From Streptomyces panaciradicis (GTDB lineage Bacteria > Actinomycetota > Actinomycetes > Streptomycetales > Streptomycetaceae): a DNA stretch of 64,000 bases. Shown here in pieces: positions 59,793 to 64,000 of the stretch; the first letter of the stretch is position 1, and each line of letters starts with the position of its first letter. Where the stretch lies: NCBI RefSeq assembly GCF_023516615.1, contig NZ_JAMGBF010000063.1, forward strand, positions 30,259-94,258. Direction: 5' to 3'. The notes beneath the pieces were generated by a model. That model did not search any database and was not told the DNA's origin. It saw only the letters and a list, made by a program, of their open reading frames with translations. The translations under genes were made by a program, and so were the position numbers.

Positions 59793-64000
<4,208 letters not shown>

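Overview
The window is high-GC chromosomal DNA from a Streptomyces, very probably a close relative of S. coelicolor. The call rests on the strong G/C bias at third codon positions, frequent GTG starts, Streptomyces-specific families (NrdR-NrdJ, RshA, ClgR, OsaA/OsaB, GluABCD/GluRK) and a gene order that, from memory, runs like the S. coelicolor core from nrdJ (about SCO5805) down to osaA (about SCO5748). I saw no rRNA, tRNA, CRISPR array, insertion sequence or prophage. The window opens inside nrdJ and closes inside osaA.

Layout. 1-5 kb: nrdJ and nrdR (minus strand), divergent from lexA, then a convergent DinG-type helicase; NrdR boxes and an SOS box lie between nrdR and lexA. 5.2-9.8 kb: a three-gene minus-strand operon for an unassigned NRPS-independent siderophore (aminotransferase, IucA/IucC synthetase, GNAT acyltransferase). 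10-20 kb: a secreted trypsin-like protease, hflX, an M1-type metallopeptidase, the (p)ppGpp enzyme rshA, dapF, an eight-unit intergenic repeat array, a membrane protein and miaA. 20-28 kb: two small proteins (one an MT0933-type antitoxin homologue), a LigB-like protein, miaB, a copper-binding lipoprotein, a PAS/GAF/PP2C/HATPase regulator, a MazG-like protein and an orphan TAXI binding protein.

28-34 kb is a glutamate module: gluK-gluR (two-component system) divergent from gluABCD (ABC importer). An FAD monooxygenase follows. At 35.8-36.9 kb lies a sulfur operon: a probably leaderless 28-residue Cys-containing leader peptide, cysteine dioxygenase and a rhodanese. 37-44 kb: recX-recA, an AI-2E-family protein, DUF3046, a toroid-fold protein and araC-azlC-azlD. 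44-52 kb: lhr, a Nei glycosylase, an SDR, a small membrane protein and a Dps ferritin. 51.6-55.8 kb: clgR, cinA, pgsA, rimO and a RodZ-like HTH membrane protein. 56-64 kb: ftsK, osaB and osaA.

Functional themes are genome maintenance (LexA, RecA, RecX, DinG-like, Lhr, Nei, FtsK, Dps, NrdJ/NrdR), tRNA and ribosomal protein modification (MiaA, MiaB, RimO) and stress or nutrient sensing (RshA, ClgR, GluRK, OsaAB). The points most worth following are the cysteine leader peptide, the orphan TAXI protein beside the glutamate system, the incomplete siderophore set with no visible iron box, the mixed EFKD motif in RshA, and a perfect 276-bp tandem duplication of a HAMP unit in osaA.
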